Shown here piece after piece: positions 9,458-20,621 of a stretch of 64,000 bases of DNA. The notes below the pieces were generated by a model. That model ran no database searches. It was not told the origin of the DNA and saw nothing but the letters and a program-made list of their open reading frames with translations. Source of the stretch: Achromobacter agilis (lineage in GTDB: Bacteria > Pseudomonadota > Gammaproteobacteria > Burkholderiales > Burkholderiaceae_B); the NCBI RefSeq assembly GCF_900496965.1, contig NZ_UFQB01000017.1:78444-142443 (forward strand). Direction: 5' to 3'. Every line of letters begins with the position of its first letter. Position 1 is the first letter of the stretch. The translations under genes and the position numbers were made by a program.

Positions 9458-10945
9458 ATGAACGATTGCGCAGCAATCGCAAGCAAGGCCGATACCTTCA
9501 ACTACAAGGTCGTGAGGCAATTCGCCCTCATGACGGTAGTTTGGGGCATCGTCGGCATGGCTGTCGGCGTTTTTCTCGCCGCGCAGCTGATCTGGCCGCA
9601 GCTGAACTTTGACACTGCATGGCTCTCGTACGGCCGCCTGCGTCCGCTGCATACCAACGCGGTCATTTTCGCGTTCGGCGGCAGCGCGCTGTTCACGACC
9701 TCGTACTACGTGGTCCAGCGCACCTGTCAGGCGCGCCTGTTCTGCGGCCCGCTGGCCGCGTTCACGTTCTGGGGCTGGCAGGTCGTCATCATTGCCGCCG
9801 CCATCACCTTGCCCATGGGCTTCACCAGCAGCAAGGAATACGCCGAACTGGAATGGCCCATCGACATCCTGATCACCCTGGTCTGGGTGGCCTACGCCAT
9901 CGTGTTCTTCGGCACGATCGTCAAGCGCCGTTCCAAGCACATCTACGTGGCCAACTGGTTCTTCGGCTCGTACATCCTGACCATCGCCATCCTGCACATC
10001 TTCAATAACATCGAGATGCCGGTCTCGCTGTGGAAGTCCTACTCCGCCTACTCGGGCGTGCAGGACGCCATGGTGCAATGGTGGTACGGCCATAACGCCG
10101 TCGGCTTCTTCCTGACCACCAGCTTCCTGGGCATGATGTACTACTTCGTGCCGAAGCAGGCGGGCCGCCCCATCTATTCCTACCGCCTGTCCATCGTCCA
10201 CTTCTGGGCGCTGGCCTTCACGTACATGTGGGCGGGTCCGCACCACCTGCTGTACACCTCGCTGCCCGACTGGACCCAGTCGCTGGGCATGACCTTCTCG
10301 CTGATCCTGCTGGCGCCGTCGTGGGGCGGCATGATCAACGGCATCATGACGCTGCAGGGCGCCTGGTACAAGCTGCGCACCGATCCGATCCTGAAGTTCA
10401 TGGTGACGGCGCTGTCGTTCTACGGCATGTCGACCTTCGAAGGCTCGATGATGTCGATCCGCACGGTCAACGCGCTGTCGCACTACACGGACTGGACCAT
10501 CGGCCACGTGCACTCGGGCGCGCTGGGCTGGGTCGCCATGATCTCCTTCGGCTCGCTCTACTACCTGATCCCGCGCCTCTACGGCCGTGAAAAGATGTAC
10601 AGCGTGAAGGCCATCGAACTGCATTTCTGGATCGCGACCATCGGCGTGGTGCTCTACATCGCCGCCATGTGGATCGCCGGCGTGCAGCAGGGCCTGATGT
10701 GGCGCGACACCGCGGCCGACGGCACCCTGGTGTACAGCTTCGTCGAAGAACTGAAGACGCGGGTTCCGTATTACCTGATCCGCCTGCTGGGTGGCACGCT
10801 GTTCCTGTCGGGTGTGTTCGTCATGGCCTGGAACGTGTGGATGACGGTGCGCGGCGCGCGCCCGGTCAACCCCGCCATTCCCCAAGACGATCCCCATGCC
10901 GCGCGTCCGTCGGTCCCCGCGACCGCCGTGCCGGCCACTGTTTGA
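9458..10945 (+). CDS. ccoN: cbb3-type cytochrome c oxidase subunit I
   Basis: 495 residues, typical of CcoN. It is the catalytic haem-copper subunit with about 12 membrane helices. It has [16 protein letters not shown] near residues 55-70 (haem-ligand His), [13 protein letters not shown] with the CuB-site His, [11 protein letters not shown] with two further His ligands, and [13 protein letters not shown] near the haem-binding C-terminal part. A GTG lies just before the ATG; the ATG at 9458 is better spaced from AGGGGAAG. First gene of ccoNOQP. Confidence 0.96.
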   Translation: MNDCAAIASKADTFNYKVVRQFALMTVVWGIVGMAVGVFLAAQLIWPQLNFDTAWLSYGRLRPLHTNAVIFAFGGSALFTTSYYVVQRTCQARLFCGPLAAFTFWGWQVVIIAAAITLPMGFTSSKEYAELEWPIDILITLVWVAYAIVFFGTIVKRRSKHIYVANWFFGSYILTIAILHIFNNIEMPVSLWKSYSAYSGVQDAMVQWWYGHNAVGFFLTTSFLGMMYYFVPKQAGRPIYSYRLSIVHFWALAFTYMWAGPHHLLYTSLPDWTQSLGMTFSLILLAPSWGGMINGIMTLQGAWYKLRTDPILKFMVTALSFYGMSTFEGSMMSIRTVNALSHYTDWTIGHVHSGALGWVAMISFGSLYYLIPRLYGREKMYSVKAIELHFWIATIGVVLYIAAMWIAGVQQGLMWRDTAADGTLVYSFVEELKTRVPYYLIRLLGGTLFLSGVFVMAWNVWMTVRGARPVNPAIPQDDPHAARPSVPATAVPATV

Positions 10946-10955
10946 CGAGGACATC

Positions 10956-11657
10956 ATGGCCAAAAAGCAACATGGCTTCTTTTCTCACCAGACGCTCGAG
11001 AAGAACATCGGCTGGATGATCATCGCCAGCATCCTGGTGGTGTCCTTCGCGGGCCTGGTCCAGATCGTTCCGCTGTTCTTCCAGCACAGCACGACCCAGG
11101 CCGTCGCCGGCGTCGAACCCTACAGCCCCCTGCGGCTGATGGGCCGCGACGTCTACATCCGCGAAGGCTGCGTCGGCTGCCACTCGCAGCAGGTGCGCGT
11201 GCTGGCCGCCGAGGTGCAGCGCTACGGCCCGTACTCGGTCGCGTCGGAATCGGTCTTCGACCATCCGTTCCTGTGGGGCTCCAAGCGTACTGGGCCCGAC
11301 CTGGCGCGCGTGGGCGAACGCTACTCCGACGACTGGCACCGCATCCACCTGCGCGATCCGCGCAAGGTGGTGCCGGAATCCAACATGCCCGCCTATCCCT
11401 GGCTGGAAAAGACGGTCATCACCGGCCAGAACGTGGACGAGCGCATGCGCGCCCTGCGCAAGCTGGGCGTGCCCTACACGGACGACGACATCGCCGCGGC
11501 GCCCAAGGCCATCGAAGGCAAGACCGAAGAAGACGCGCTGGTCGCCTACCTGCAGGGCCTGGGCGTCGGCGTGCGCAAGGCGAAGCAGGCCGAGCAGGCT
11601 GAAGCGGCCAAAAAGGCGGCGCAATCCGCCGCGCAGCCGGCCGCCACGGGAGGCTGA
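10956..11657 (+). CDS. ccoO: cbb3-type cytochrome c oxidase subunit II (monohaem)
   Basis: 233 residues. One N-terminal membrane anchor (about 18-40), then a periplasmic cytochrome c domain with haem motif CVGCHSQQ at 72-79, the [17 protein letters not shown] stretch (here [13 protein letters not shown]) and the Met ligand region ESNMPAYPW. The Ala/Lys/Gln-rich tail after about residue 210 is longer than in many homologues. It begins 10 bp after ccoN. Confidence 0.95.
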   Translation: MAKKQHGFFSHQTLEKNIGWMIIASILVVSFAGLVQIVPLFFQHSTTQAVAGVEPYSPLRLMGRDVYIREGCVGCHSQQVRVLAAEVQRYGPYSVASESVFDHPFLWGSKRTGPDLARVGERYSDDWHRIHLRDPRKVVPESNMPAYPWLEKTVITGQNVDERMRALRKLGVPYTDDDIAAAPKAIEGKTEEDALVAYLQGLGVGVRKAKQAEQAEAAKKAAQSAAQPAATGG

Positions 11658-11659
11658 GC

Positions 11660-11836
11660 ATGCTGGGCTACCTGAGCGCAGTCGTCACCGCCATCTCGAT
11701 GGCAACCTTTTTCGGCATTGTCTGGTGGGCCTGCTCGCGCGGCCGCCAGAGCGCCAATCGCGAATCGGCCCTGCTGCCGTTCGCACTGCCCGATGAATTC
11801 GGGCCGGCACAACAAGATGGAGCGAATCGGTCATGA
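11660..11836 (+). CDS. ccoQ: cbb3-type oxidase small subunit CcoQ
   Basis: 58 residues, starting MLGYLSAVVTAISMATFFG: one membrane helix, then a short soluble tail containing FALPDEF. CcoQ stabilises the CcoN-CcoO core with CcoP. It is 2 bp after ccoO and overlaps ccoP by four bases (ATGA). Confidence 0.9.
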   Translation: MLGYLSAVVTAISMATFFGIVWWACSRGRQSANRESALLPFALPDEFGPAQQDGANRS

Positions 11837-12783
11837 GCGATTTCGTTAGTGGCTTTTGGGGGTATTTCATCTCGATCATCGCCGTGGGCGGCGTGCTCTG
11901 GTGCGTCTGGCTGCTGTACACGCAGCGCCGCTGGCTCAGCGCCAAGCCCGCCAACGGCCAGGTCGAGGACACGGGCCATGTCTGGGACGGCGACCTGACC
12001 GAGCTGAACAACCCGGTTCCCGGCTGGTGGACCTGGATGTACCTGCTGGCTTGCGCCTTCGCGCTGGGCTACCTGTTCTTCATGCCGGGGCTGGGCGAGT
12101 ACAAGGGCCAGCTCGGCTACAGCAGCACGCAGGAAGTGGCGCAGCAGCAGGCCAAGATGGCCGAGGCCGTGCGCCCGATCTATGCGCGTTTCGAGACCAT
12201 GGACATTGCGCAGATCTCCCAGGATCCGGGCGCCCGCGAAATCGGCCAGCGCCTGTTCCTGAACACCTGCGCGCAATGCCACGGTTCCGATGCCAAGGGC
12301 GGCCCCAGCTTCCCCAATCTGGCGGACGGCGACTGGCTGCATGGCGGTTCTCCGGAAGCCATCACGCAGACGATCACCAACGGCCGTGTCGGTGTGATGC
12401 CGCCCTGGAAGTCGGCGGTCGATGCCAAGACGGCCGGCGACATCGCGCAATACGTGCGTTCGCTGTCGGGTCTGACGGCCGATCCGGTCCGCGTGTTCCG
12501 CGGCCAGCGCGAGTTCGCCAATTTCTGCGTCGCCTGTCACGGCGTCGACGGCAAAGGCAACCAGGCGCTGGGCGCGCCGAACCTCACGGACGACGTCTGG
12601 CTTTACGGCAGTTCGGAAGCGACCATCGTGAAAACGATCCTGGACGGCCGCGATAACCGCATGCCGGCGCACCAGGACATCCTGTCGCCCGAGCAGATCA
12701 AGATCCTGACGGCGTGGGTCTGGGGCCTGTCGAACAAGCCCGGCGCCGCGCCTGCGGCAACGGCCGAGGCCGCGAAGCCGTAA
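11833..12783 (+). CDS. ccoP: cbb3-type cytochrome c oxidase subunit III (dihaem)
   Basis: 316 residues. Two N-terminal membrane helices (about 8-30 and 66-86) joined by the family linker DLTELNNPVPGWW, then two cytochrome c domains with CAQCH at 146-150 and CVACH at 232-236. It passes electrons from soluble cytochrome c to CcoO. Its start overlaps the ccoQ stop. The tail is Ala/Pro rich. Confidence 0.96.
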   Translation: MSDFVSGFWGYFISIIAVGGVLWCVWLLYTQRRWLSAKPANGQVEDTGHVWDGDLTELNNPVPGWWTWMYLLACAFALGYLFFMPGLGEYKGQLGYSSTQEVAQQQAKMAEAVRPIYARFETMDIAQISQDPGAREIGQRLFLNTCAQCHGSDAKGGPSFPNLADGDWLHGGSPEAITQTITNGRVGVMPPWKSAVDAKTAGDIAQYVRSLSGLTADPVRVFRGQREFANFCVACHGVDGKGNQALGAPNLTDDVWLYGSSEATIVKTILDGRDNRMPAHQDILSPEQIKILTAWVWGLSNKPGAAPAATAEAAKP

Positions 12784-12856
12784 AGGACGCCGCGGCGCGT
12801 AGATGGGGGCGCAACGACGCTCCCATATCAATTGGACTTAAAGCAGGGAGCAGCAA

Positions 12857-14347
<1,491 letters not shown>

Positions 14348-14366
14348 GCACTGAAAGGATATGCCC

Positions 14367-14576
14367 ATGCACGCCGCCCAAGCCGCGCAGCCCGCCAAGC
14401 CCTGGTACCGCGAACCCTGGCCCTGGATCCTGATGGCCGGCCCGTTCGCGGCCATGATAGGCTGCTTCATCACGATCTACTTCGCTTTCTCGAACTTCAG
14501 CAATCAGCCGATCCAGGAGGGCGTGGTCAAGCGCGGCCTGGTCATCGAGCAGGTAGCGCCCAGCGCCAATCCGTAA
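14367..14576 (+). CDS. Short FixH/CcoH-like membrane protein
   Basis: 69 residues. PWYREPWPWILMAGP with one helix (about 20-42), then QPIQEGVVKRGLVIEQV, which corresponds to the segment just after the helix in FixH. The periplasmic Ig-like domain of full-length FixH (about 150 residues) is absent. The ATG at 14367 is 7 bp from AAAGGA; the ATG at 14361 is too close. Position after ccoG is the normal ccoH place, so a stabilising role for the oxidase is likely. Confidence 0.8.
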   Translation: MHAAQAAQPAKPWYREPWPWILMAGPFAAMIGCFITIYFAFSNFSNQPIQEGVVKRGLVIEQVAPSANP

Positions 14577-14592
14577 CCCGGGAGAACAACAG

Positions 14593-14829
14593 ATGGGCTT
14601 GCGATCATTGATGTGGATCCTGTGGCCGTCCTTCATGGCCGCCGCGGCGGGGAGCGCGCTGATCTTCGCCCTGATCGATCCCCTGGACGTGGCGATCTTC
14701 GGCCACGTCCCGACGGGACGCACGGGGTTCTACACCGTGTCTTTCTTCGTGCTGTGGGTGATGGCGGGACTGTCCAGCACGCTGACCGCGTACCTGATGC
14801 CCAAGCCGGAAGAAAACGAGGATTTGTAG
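14593..14829 (+). CDS. Small two-helix membrane protein at the end of the cco operon, function unknown
   Basis: 78 residues. Two predicted helices (about 6-28 and 46-66) joined by a loop with FGHVPTGRTGFYT, and a charged tail ending PEENEDL. I do not recognise a characterised family. It is 16 bp after the FixH-like gene with a GGGAG ribosome site, so it is probably co-transcribed with the oxidase genes. Confidence 0.8.
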   Translation: MGLRSLMWILWPSFMAAAAGSALIFALIDPLDVAIFGHVPTGRTGFYTVSFFVLWVMAGLSSTLTAYLMPKPEENEDL

Positions 14830-14876
14830 GCGAAGCGAGGCGGCGCCGCGCCCCGGGGGCCTTGCTGGGAGGCCGC

Positions 14877-15218
14877 CTACACCTTCTTCACGAATTCCGA
14901 CTTCAAGCTCATCGGCCCGAAGCCGTCGATCTTGCAGTCGATGTCGTGGTCGCTGTCGACCAGGCGGATGCCCTTGACCTTGGTACCCATCTTGATCACG
15001 CCGCCCGACCCCTTGAGCTTCAGGTCCTTGATGACGGTGACGGTATCGCCGTCCTGCAGCACGTTGCCGGCTGAATCGCGATAGACCTTGGCCGCCTCAT
15101 CGGAGGATGCGGCGGCCTGCGGCGACCATTCATGCGCGCATTCAGGGCAGACGTAGAGGGCGCCGTCTTCATAGGTGTATTCGGACTGGCACTTGGGACA
15201 GGCGGGCAATGCGCTCAC
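14877..15218 (-). CDS. yjdM: YjdM/PhnA family zinc-ribbon protein
   Basis: 113 residues, matching E. coli YjdM (111). The N-terminal zinc ribbon has CPKC and CPEC pairs. The C-terminal SH3-like part has [15 protein letters not shown] and KGIRLVD. The GTG at 15218 is chosen because GAGGTC lies at the right distance and it gives the family N-terminus (SALPACPKC). The old link to phosphonates is doubtful; the true role is unknown. Convergent with the cco operon. Confidence 0.88.
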   Translation of the reverse strand: MSALPACPKCQSEYTYEDGALYVCPECAHEWSPQAAASSDEAAKVYRDSAGNVLQDGDTVTVIKDLKLKGSGGVIKMGTKVKGIRLVDSDHDIDCKIDGFGPMSLKSEFVKKV

Positions 15219-15326
15219 GTGTGGACCTCGATGTAAAAAACGCGCAATGCGCAACACGCGATTGTACTGCGCCACACCTGTTTTTCCCCGTGTCGCCGGC
15301 CGTTTTCCCCCTTGCCTTGCGCGGCC

Positions 15327-16259
15327 TCAAGCCAGTTCGTCGCCATGCAGCAAGCCCACGAAATCACGCGCCGCCGCGCTCAGCGGCCGGTCCCGGGGCA
15401 CGATGCTGCCAAAGGCCGTGAGGCTCTGCCGGATCTGGTAGGGCAATATCGCCAGCAGCCCATGCGCCGCGTAGCGGCTCGCCACCGATTCCGGTATCAC
15501 GCCCAGCATTGTTGATTTCATCGCCAGGTTGGTGGTGGTCAGGATGGAGGCCGACTCGATCAGTCCCTTGGGGGTGGAGGCGTTGTGCGAACGGAACTCC
15601 TGTTCGATCACGTCGCGCATCGGGCTGCCGTGCGGCTGCAAGACCCAGGGATAGGCCAGCATGGCCTCGAAGCCCACGCGCTTGCGGCCGGCCAGCGGAT
15701 GGTCCACCGCCGCGATCACCGACAGCGCTTCGTCGCCGATCGGGCGAAAAATGTACTGACTGTCCGACAGAGTCACCATGCGGCCGATCACCACGTCCAG
15801 CCTGCCTTCGTTCATGCGGCCGATCAGCAGATCGCTGGTGCCGGTGGAGATTTCCACCGCCAGCAGCGGATAGGTTTGCTTCAGGCGCAGCAGGGCGTCG
15901 GTCAGGTGGCCGGGCGAGGCCGCCATGATGCTGCCGATGAACAGCTTGCCCGCGCTGCCCAGGCGCAGTTCCTCCAGTTCGCGGGCCAGGGACGAGACCG
16001 TCCCGCGCATGCCCCGGAAATATCCCATCACGCATTCGCCGGCCGCGGTCAGCGCCAGGCCGCGGCCGATCCTTCCGTACAGCGGCTGGCCGATGGCCAG
16101 CTCCAGTTCGTGCAGCATCTTGCTGGCGGCGGACTGGGTCATGTTGAGCTGGCTGGCGGCCGCGCGCAGCGTACCGCGCTCTTCGATCGCCAGCAGCAGG
16201 ACGATCTGCCGCATGCGCAGCCGGGCCAGCAGGGCGGGGACGTGGATGGCGCGTTCCAT
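15327..16259 (-). CDS. LysR-type regulator divergent from the acid-sugar cluster
   Basis: 310 residues. HTH at about 15-75 (GTLRAAASQLNMTQSAASKMLHELE) and the periplasmic-binding-protein-like effector domain from about 95. The sequence resembles the GbpR/CbgR sugar-responsive branch of LysR proteins. It is transcribed away from the Bug receptor gene across 127 bp, so it probably controls the 16387-20554 cluster. The intergenic GTTTC-N8-GAAAC repeat (16294-16311) is a candidate binding site. Confidence 0.88.
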   Translation of the reverse strand: MERAIHVPALLARLRMRQIVLLLAIEERGTLRAAASQLNMTQSAASKMLHELELAIGQPLYGRIGRGLALTAAGECVMGYFRGMRGTVSSLARELEELRLGSAGKLFIGSIMAASPGHLTDALLRLKQTYPLLAVEISTGTSDLLIGRMNEGRLDVVIGRMVTLSDSQYIFRPIGDEALSVIAAVDHPLAGRKRVGFEAMLAYPWVLQPHGSPMRDVIEQEFRSHNASTPKGLIESASILTTTNLAMKSTMLGVIPESVASRYAAHGLLAILPYQIRQSLTAFGSIVPRDRPLSAAARDFVGLLHGDELA

Positions 16260-16386
16260 GATTGATCGCCTCAGGTGAACGGTTGGTGCAAAAGTTTCAT
16301 TTTACGGAAACGGAGCTTCTTTCTAAGATGGACCTACAAAAGATTGCCCGTCCCAGGGCAAAAAAACACCAACCAAGGAGACAACC

Positions 16387-17361
16387 ATGAAGACTCGGCT
16401 ATTGGCCGCGATGGCGGCCGGCGCCCTGTGCCTGTCGGCCCTGGCGCCCGCCCAGGCGCAAAGCGCCGACTGGCCCAACAAGCCCCTGCGCCTGCTGGTG
16501 GGATCGGCCCCGGGCGGCGGCACCGACGCCATGGCGCGCGCGGTGGCCGACAAGCTGGGCCCTCTGCTCAAGCAGACCGTGGTGGTGGAGAACAAGCCCG
16601 GCGCATCCAATACGCTGGCCGCCGACCTGGCGGCCAAGTCGTCGGACGGACACACCATGGTGATGGGGGTATCCACCGCCCACGCCATCGCGCCGCACCT
16701 GCTGAAGCTGGGCTACGACAACGATCGCGATCTGACGCCGGTGGTGTTCGTGGGCGCCGTGCCCAACATCCTGGTGGTCAACAATGATGTTCCGGCCAAG
16801 TCGGTGCAGGAGCTGATCGCGCTGCTCAAGAGCAAGCCCGGCACCTACAACTTCGCCAGCAGCGGCTCGGGCAGCACCCAGCACATCGCCGCCGAGCTGT
16901 TCAAGGACGCGACGGGCGTGGAGATGATCCACATTCCCTACCGCGGCAGCGGCCCCGCGCTGGTGGACCTGATGGGCGGCCAGGTGCAGATCGCGTTCGA
17001 GACCGCGTCCTCCGTGATTCCCCACATCAAGAGCGGCAAGGTGCGCGCGCTGGCCGTGCTGAGCGCCAAGCGCAACGCCCAGTTGTCCGACGTGCCGACC
17101 ATGGCCGAAGCCGGCGTGCCCGGCGTGGAAATGAGCGCCTGGTACGGCATCTACATGCCCAGCGCCATGCCCGCCGCCAACCAGAAGCGCATCCATGACG
17201 CCGTCAACGGCATCCTGGCGCTGCCCGACACGCAGGCCCGCCTGCAGGCGATCGGCGCCGATATCAATCCGATGAGCCAGGAGCAGTTCGCGCAGTTCCA
17301 CAAAGCCGAGAACCTGCGCTACGCCGGCATCATCAAGAAGAACAACATTTCCGTGGAATGA
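16387..17361 (+). CDS. Bug/TctC-family periplasmic solute-binding protein
   Basis: 324 residues with a clear signal peptide ending near APAQAQS. Family marks: LRLLVGSAPGGGTDAMAR (about 36-53), VENKPGAS, and IPYRGSGPALVDL. Bug proteins bind carboxylates for tripartite tricarboxylate transporters, but no TctA/TctB gene is adjacent. First gene of the cluster, so its ligand is likely the acid sugar degraded by the next enzymes. Preceded by AAGGAGACAACC. Confidence 0.9.
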   Translation: MKTRLLAAMAAGALCLSALAPAQAQSADWPNKPLRLLVGSAPGGGTDAMARAVADKLGPLLKQTVVVENKPGASNTLAADLAAKSSDGHTMVMGVSTAHAIAPHLLKLGYDNDRDLTPVVFVGAVPNILVVNNDVPAKSVQELIALLKSKPGTYNFASSGSGSTQHIAAELFKDATGVEMIHIPYRGSGPALVDLMGGQVQIAFETASSVIPHIKSGKVRALAVLSAKRNAQLSDVPTMAEAGVPGVEMSAWYGIYMPSAMPAANQKRIHDAVNGILALPDTQARLQAIGADINPMSQEQFAQFHKAENLRYAGIIKKNNISVE

Positions 17362-17368
17362 CCCAGAC

Positions 17369-18403
17369 ATGAGCACGCAGCAGAAACCCGTCATCGCCCT
17401 GACCCTGGGCGATCCCGCCGGCATCGGCGCTGAACTGATCGCCCGGCTGCTGGCCCGGCCCGAAGCCACGCAACGCGCCAACATCGTGCTGGTGGGCGAC
17501 GAGTGGCTCTGGCGCGAAGGCCAGCGGGTGGCGGGCGTGCAGGTCGCCACCCAGCCCGTGGCCAGCATCGAGGCGGTGCGCGGCCGGCCGGACAGCGGCG
17601 CGCCCGCCTGGCTGGCAATGGACACCATCCAACCCGGCCAGGTGCACCTCGGCCAGGCCGAGGCGGCGGGCGGCGCATCGGTGCTGCGGGTGCTCAACGC
17701 CTGCATGGACGCGGCGCGCGACGGCCACGTCGACGCCATCTGTTTCGCGCCCTTGAACAAGTACGCCATGAAGCTGGGCGGCCTGGGCCACGACGACGAA
17801 CTGCACCACTTCGCGCAGTACCTGGGCGTGACCGGCTACTTCTGCGAATTCAACACCCTGGGAGACCTGTGGACCTCGCGCGTGTCCTCGCACATCCCGT
17901 TGAAGGACGCAGCGGCGGCGCTCAGCATCGACGGCATCAAGGCCGCGACCCGGCTGATCTACCGTTCGCTGCAGGCCAACGGCATGGCCGAGCCGCGCGT
18001 GGCGGTGGCCGCCTTCAATCCGCATGGCGGCGACGGCGGCACCTGCGGCCGCGAAGAGGTGGACATCATCGCGCCGGCCGTGCGGCAGTTGAACGAGGAG
18101 GGCCTGCCGGTGCAGGGGCCGTTCCCCGCCGACACCATCTTCCTGAAGGCGCAGGCCGGCGAGTTCCAGGCCATCGTCACCATGTACCACGACCAGGGCC
18201 AGATCGCGATCAAGCTGCTGGGCTTCTCGCGCGGCGTGACGGTGCAGGGCGGCTTGCCCATTCCCATCACCACGCCGGCCCATGGCACCGCCTACGACAT
18301 CGCCGGCCAGGGGCGCGCCAACCTGGACGCGACCTGGCAGGCCTTTCTCATCGCCTGCCGCATGGGCCTGTCGCATCGCGCCTCGCGCGCGCTGGCGGGC
18401 TGA
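17369..18403 (+). CDS. PdxA-family dehydrogenase (PdxA2-like)
   Basis: 344 residues. It keeps the PdxA marks GDPAGIGAEL (16-25) and the three metal-site His motifs SSHIPL, NPHGGDGG and MYHDQG. PdxA oxidises 4-phospho-hydroxythreonine; PdxA2 paralogues act on 4-phospho-threonate or -erythronate with a DUF1537 kinase. No such kinase is nearby, so the substrate is unclear. It sits 7 bp after the Bug gene and 46 bp before the dehydratase, which suggests a catabolic role rather than vitamin B6 synthesis. Confidence 0.85.
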   Translation: MSTQQKPVIALTLGDPAGIGAELIARLLARPEATQRANIVLVGDEWLWREGQRVAGVQVATQPVASIEAVRGRPDSGAPAWLAMDTIQPGQVHLGQAEAAGGASVLRVLNACMDAARDGHVDAICFAPLNKYAMKLGGLGHDDELHHFAQYLGVTGYFCEFNTLGDLWTSRVSSHIPLKDAAAALSIDGIKAATRLIYRSLQANGMAEPRVAVAAFNPHGGDGGTCGREEVDIIAPAVRQLNEEGLPVQGPFPADTIFLKAQAGEFQAIVTMYHDQGQIAIKLLGFSRGVTVQGGLPIPITTPAHGTAYDIAGQGRANLDATWQAFLIACRMGLSHRASRALAG

Positions 18404-18449
18404 TCCGACGCAGTCATTCCCTACCTAGAATCCCAAGCAGGAAATCCTC

Positions 18450-19622
18450 ATGAAGATCAAATCCGTCCGCGCCCGCGTCTACGAATGGACCGGCAAGACC
18501 GTGCCGCCGCAGGGCAACTTCTGCTCCAACGCCATGGACCTGCTGTATTCCAAGCAGGAAACCATGAGCACCTTCCGCTTCCACGGCTGGACCGTGGTCG
18601 AGGTGGAGACGGACGACGGTATCGTCGGCCTGGGCAACGTGGCGCTGGCGCCGCGCGTGGCCAAGGCCATCATCGACCAGTACCTGGCCCCGCTGGTGAT
18701 CGGGCAGGATCCCTGGGACTACGAATACCTGTGGCAGCGCATGTACCGCTCCACCCACGCCTGGGGCCGCAAGGGCGTGACCATGGCCGCGATCTCGGCC
18801 ATCGACCTGGCGATCTGGGACATCCTGGGCAAATCGGTGAACAAGCCCGTCTTCAAGCTGCTGGGCGGCCGCACCAAGGAGAAGATCCCGGTCTATTACT
18901 CCAAGCTGTACCGCACCGACCTGAAGGCCATGCAGGAGGAAGCCCGGACCTATCTGGACCAGGGTTTCACCGCCTTCAAGATGCGTTTCGGCTACGGCCC
19001 CGCGCATCTGCAAAAGGGCGTGTCGGAGAACCTGAAGTCGGTGGAGGCGGTACGCGAGGTGATCGGCTACGACACCGATCTGATGCTGGAGTGCTACATG
19101 GGCTGGAGCCTGGAATACGCCAAGCGCATCCTGCCCAAGCTGGAGAAATTCGAGCCGCGCTGGCTGGAGGAACCCGTCATCGCTGACGACATCGACGGCT
19201 ATGCGGAGCTGAACCAGCTGACCTCGATCCCCATCTCTGGCGGCGAGCACGAATTTTCGCTGTACGGTTTCAAGCAGCTGCTGGACCGCAAGGCGGTGTC
19301 GGTGGTGCAGTACGACACCAACCGCGTTGGCGGCATCACGGCGGCGCACAAGATCAACGCGCTGTGCGAGGCCTATAGCGTGCCGGTGGTGCCGCATGCC
19401 GGCCAGATGCACAACTACCACCTGACGATGAGCACGCTGGCCTCGCCCATGAGCGAATACTTCCCTATGTTCGACGTGGAAGTCGGCAACGAGCTGTTCT
19501 ATTACATCTTCGACGGCGAGCCTGTGGCCAAGGAAGGCTTCATCGACCTGGACGACGACAAGCCCGGACTGGGCCTGACGCTGAAGACCGAATACCTCAA
19601 GCACTTCAACATCATCGAATAA
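18450..19622 (+). CDS. Enolase-superfamily acid-sugar dehydratase (rhamnonate/lyxonate dehydratase-like)
   Basis: 390 residues, mandelate racemase/muconate lactonizing fold. The N-terminal cap has GLGNVALAP. In the barrel: KMR at 177-179, metal ligands Glu214 (LMLECYM), Glu240/241 (WLEEPV) and Glu266 (GGEHE), then the Asp289/His316 dyad ([14 protein letters not shown]). The layout, with [12 protein letters not shown] near the C-terminus, resembles rhamnonate dehydratases. With the next gene, a 2-keto-3-deoxy-L-pentonate product (from L-lyxonate or L-arabinonate) is the best guess; the true substrate is not proved. Confidence 0.85.
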   Translation: MKIKSVRARVYEWTGKTVPPQGNFCSNAMDLLYSKQETMSTFRFHGWTVVEVETDDGIVGLGNVALAPRVAKAIIDQYLAPLVIGQDPWDYEYLWQRMYRSTHAWGRKGVTMAAISAIDLAIWDILGKSVNKPVFKLLGGRTKEKIPVYYSKLYRTDLKAMQEEARTYLDQGFTAFKMRFGYGPAHLQKGVSENLKSVEAVREVIGYDTDLMLECYMGWSLEYAKRILPKLEKFEPRWLEEPVIADDIDGYAELNQLTSIPISGGEHEFSLYGFKQLLDRKAVSVVQYDTNRVGGITAAHKINALCEAYSVPVVPHAGQMHNYHLTMSTLASPMSEYFPMFDVEVGNELFYYIFDGEPVAKEGFIDLDDDKPGLGLTLKTEYLKHFNIIE

Positions 19623-19624
19623 CC

Positions 19625-20554
19625 ATGGCTACCTACCAGAACCCGCGCTATCGCGGCATATTCCCGGTCGTCCCCACCACCTTTTCCGAGTCCGGCGAGC
19701 TGGACCTGCCCAGCCAGAAGCGGGCGGTGGATTTCATGATCGACTCCGGCGTCGACGGCCTCTGCATCCTGGCCAATTTTTCCGAGCAGTTCGTGCTGTC
19801 GGACGACGAGCGCGAAATCCTGACGCGGACCATCCTGGAGTACGTCGCTGGCCGCGTGCCGGTCATCGTGACCACCACGCACTTCAGCACCCAGGTCTGC
19901 GCCGCGCGCAGCCGCCGCGCGCAAGAGCAGGGCGCCGCCATGCTGATGATCATGCCGCCGTACCACGGCGCCACGATCCGCGTGTCCGAGGAACAAGTGA
20001 CGGGGTTCTTCCAGCGCGTGTCCGATGCGGTGGACATCCCCATCATGATCCAGGACGCGCCGGTCGCCGGCACGCCGCTGTCGGCCGCGGCGCTGGCGCG
20101 GATGGCGCGCGAGATCGAACACGTTGCCTACTTCAAGATCGAGACGGCGGGCGCGGCCTCCAAGCTGCGCGACCTGATCGCCCTGGGCGGCGCGGCGGTG
20201 GAAGGTCCGTGGGACGGCGAGGAAGCCATTACCCTGCTGCCCGACCTGGACGCGGGCGCGACCGGCTCCATGACCGGCGGCGGCTTCGCCGACGGTCTGC
20301 GCCCCATCATCGAGGCCCACCGCGCCGGCAACCGGGACGAGGCCTACCGCCTGTACGAGCGCTGGCTGCCTCTGATCAATTACGAGAACCGCCAGGGCGG
20401 CATCCTCAGCGCCAAGGCCTTGATGAAGGCGGGCGGCGTGATCGCCTGCGAGGCGCCGCGGCACCCGCTGCCGGCCATGCGCGAGGAGGTCCGCCAGGGC
20501 CTGCTGGAGACCGCCCGCCGCCTGGACCCGCTGGTGCTGCGCTGGGGGCGTTGA
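19625..20554 (+). CDS. DapA-superfamily L-2-keto-3-deoxyarabonate dehydratase-like protein
   Basis: 309 residues. It resembles from memory the Azospirillum L-KDA dehydratase: RGIFPVVPTTF, DGLCILANFSEQF, TTTHFSTQVCAARS, EGPWDGEEAITLL and a C-terminal RRLDPLVLRW. Schiff-base Lys171 lies in AYFKIE. The Tyr of the DapA YNxP motif is replaced (IQDAP, Gln143). Expected reaction: L-2-keto-3-deoxypentonate to 2-oxoglutarate semialdehyde. It is 2 bp after the dehydratase. The final semialdehyde dehydrogenase is not in the window. Confidence 0.85.
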   Translation: MATYQNPRYRGIFPVVPTTFSESGELDLPSQKRAVDFMIDSGVDGLCILANFSEQFVLSDDEREILTRTILEYVAGRVPVIVTTTHFSTQVCAARSRRAQEQGAAMLMIMPPYHGATIRVSEEQVTGFFQRVSDAVDIPIMIQDAPVAGTPLSAAALARMAREIEHVAYFKIETAGAASKLRDLIALGGAAVEGPWDGEEAITLLPDLDAGATGSMTGGGFADGLRPIIEAHRAGNRDEAYRLYERWLPLINYENRQGGILSAKALMKAGGVIACEAPRHPLPAMREEVRQGLLETARRLDPLVLRWGR

Positions 20555-20587
20555 GCAAGGACTGCGCAGTCCGCCAAACACACTGTT

Positions 20588-20621
20588 CCGTCACGCTGAA
20601 CAAGCTTGTCAGGCGTGACGG
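20588..20621. repeat. 34-bp near-perfect inverted repeat before the ABC exporter
   Basis: Outer arms CCGTCACGC (20588-20596) and GCGTGACGG (20613-20621) are perfect. The centre ACAAGCTTGT is itself a palindrome. Only TTAAAA follows, so it is a weak terminator; it could equally be an operator for the ABC genes that begin 37 bp later. Confidence 0.6.

Noticed and set aside
15327..16259. LysR protein as a pseudogene
   Set aside because: The frame is intact with full HTH and effector domains.
16399..17769. Open frame of about 450 codons opposite the Bug and PdxA-like genes
   Set aside because: Antisense to two well-supported genes, His/Gly/Arg-rich, no family features.
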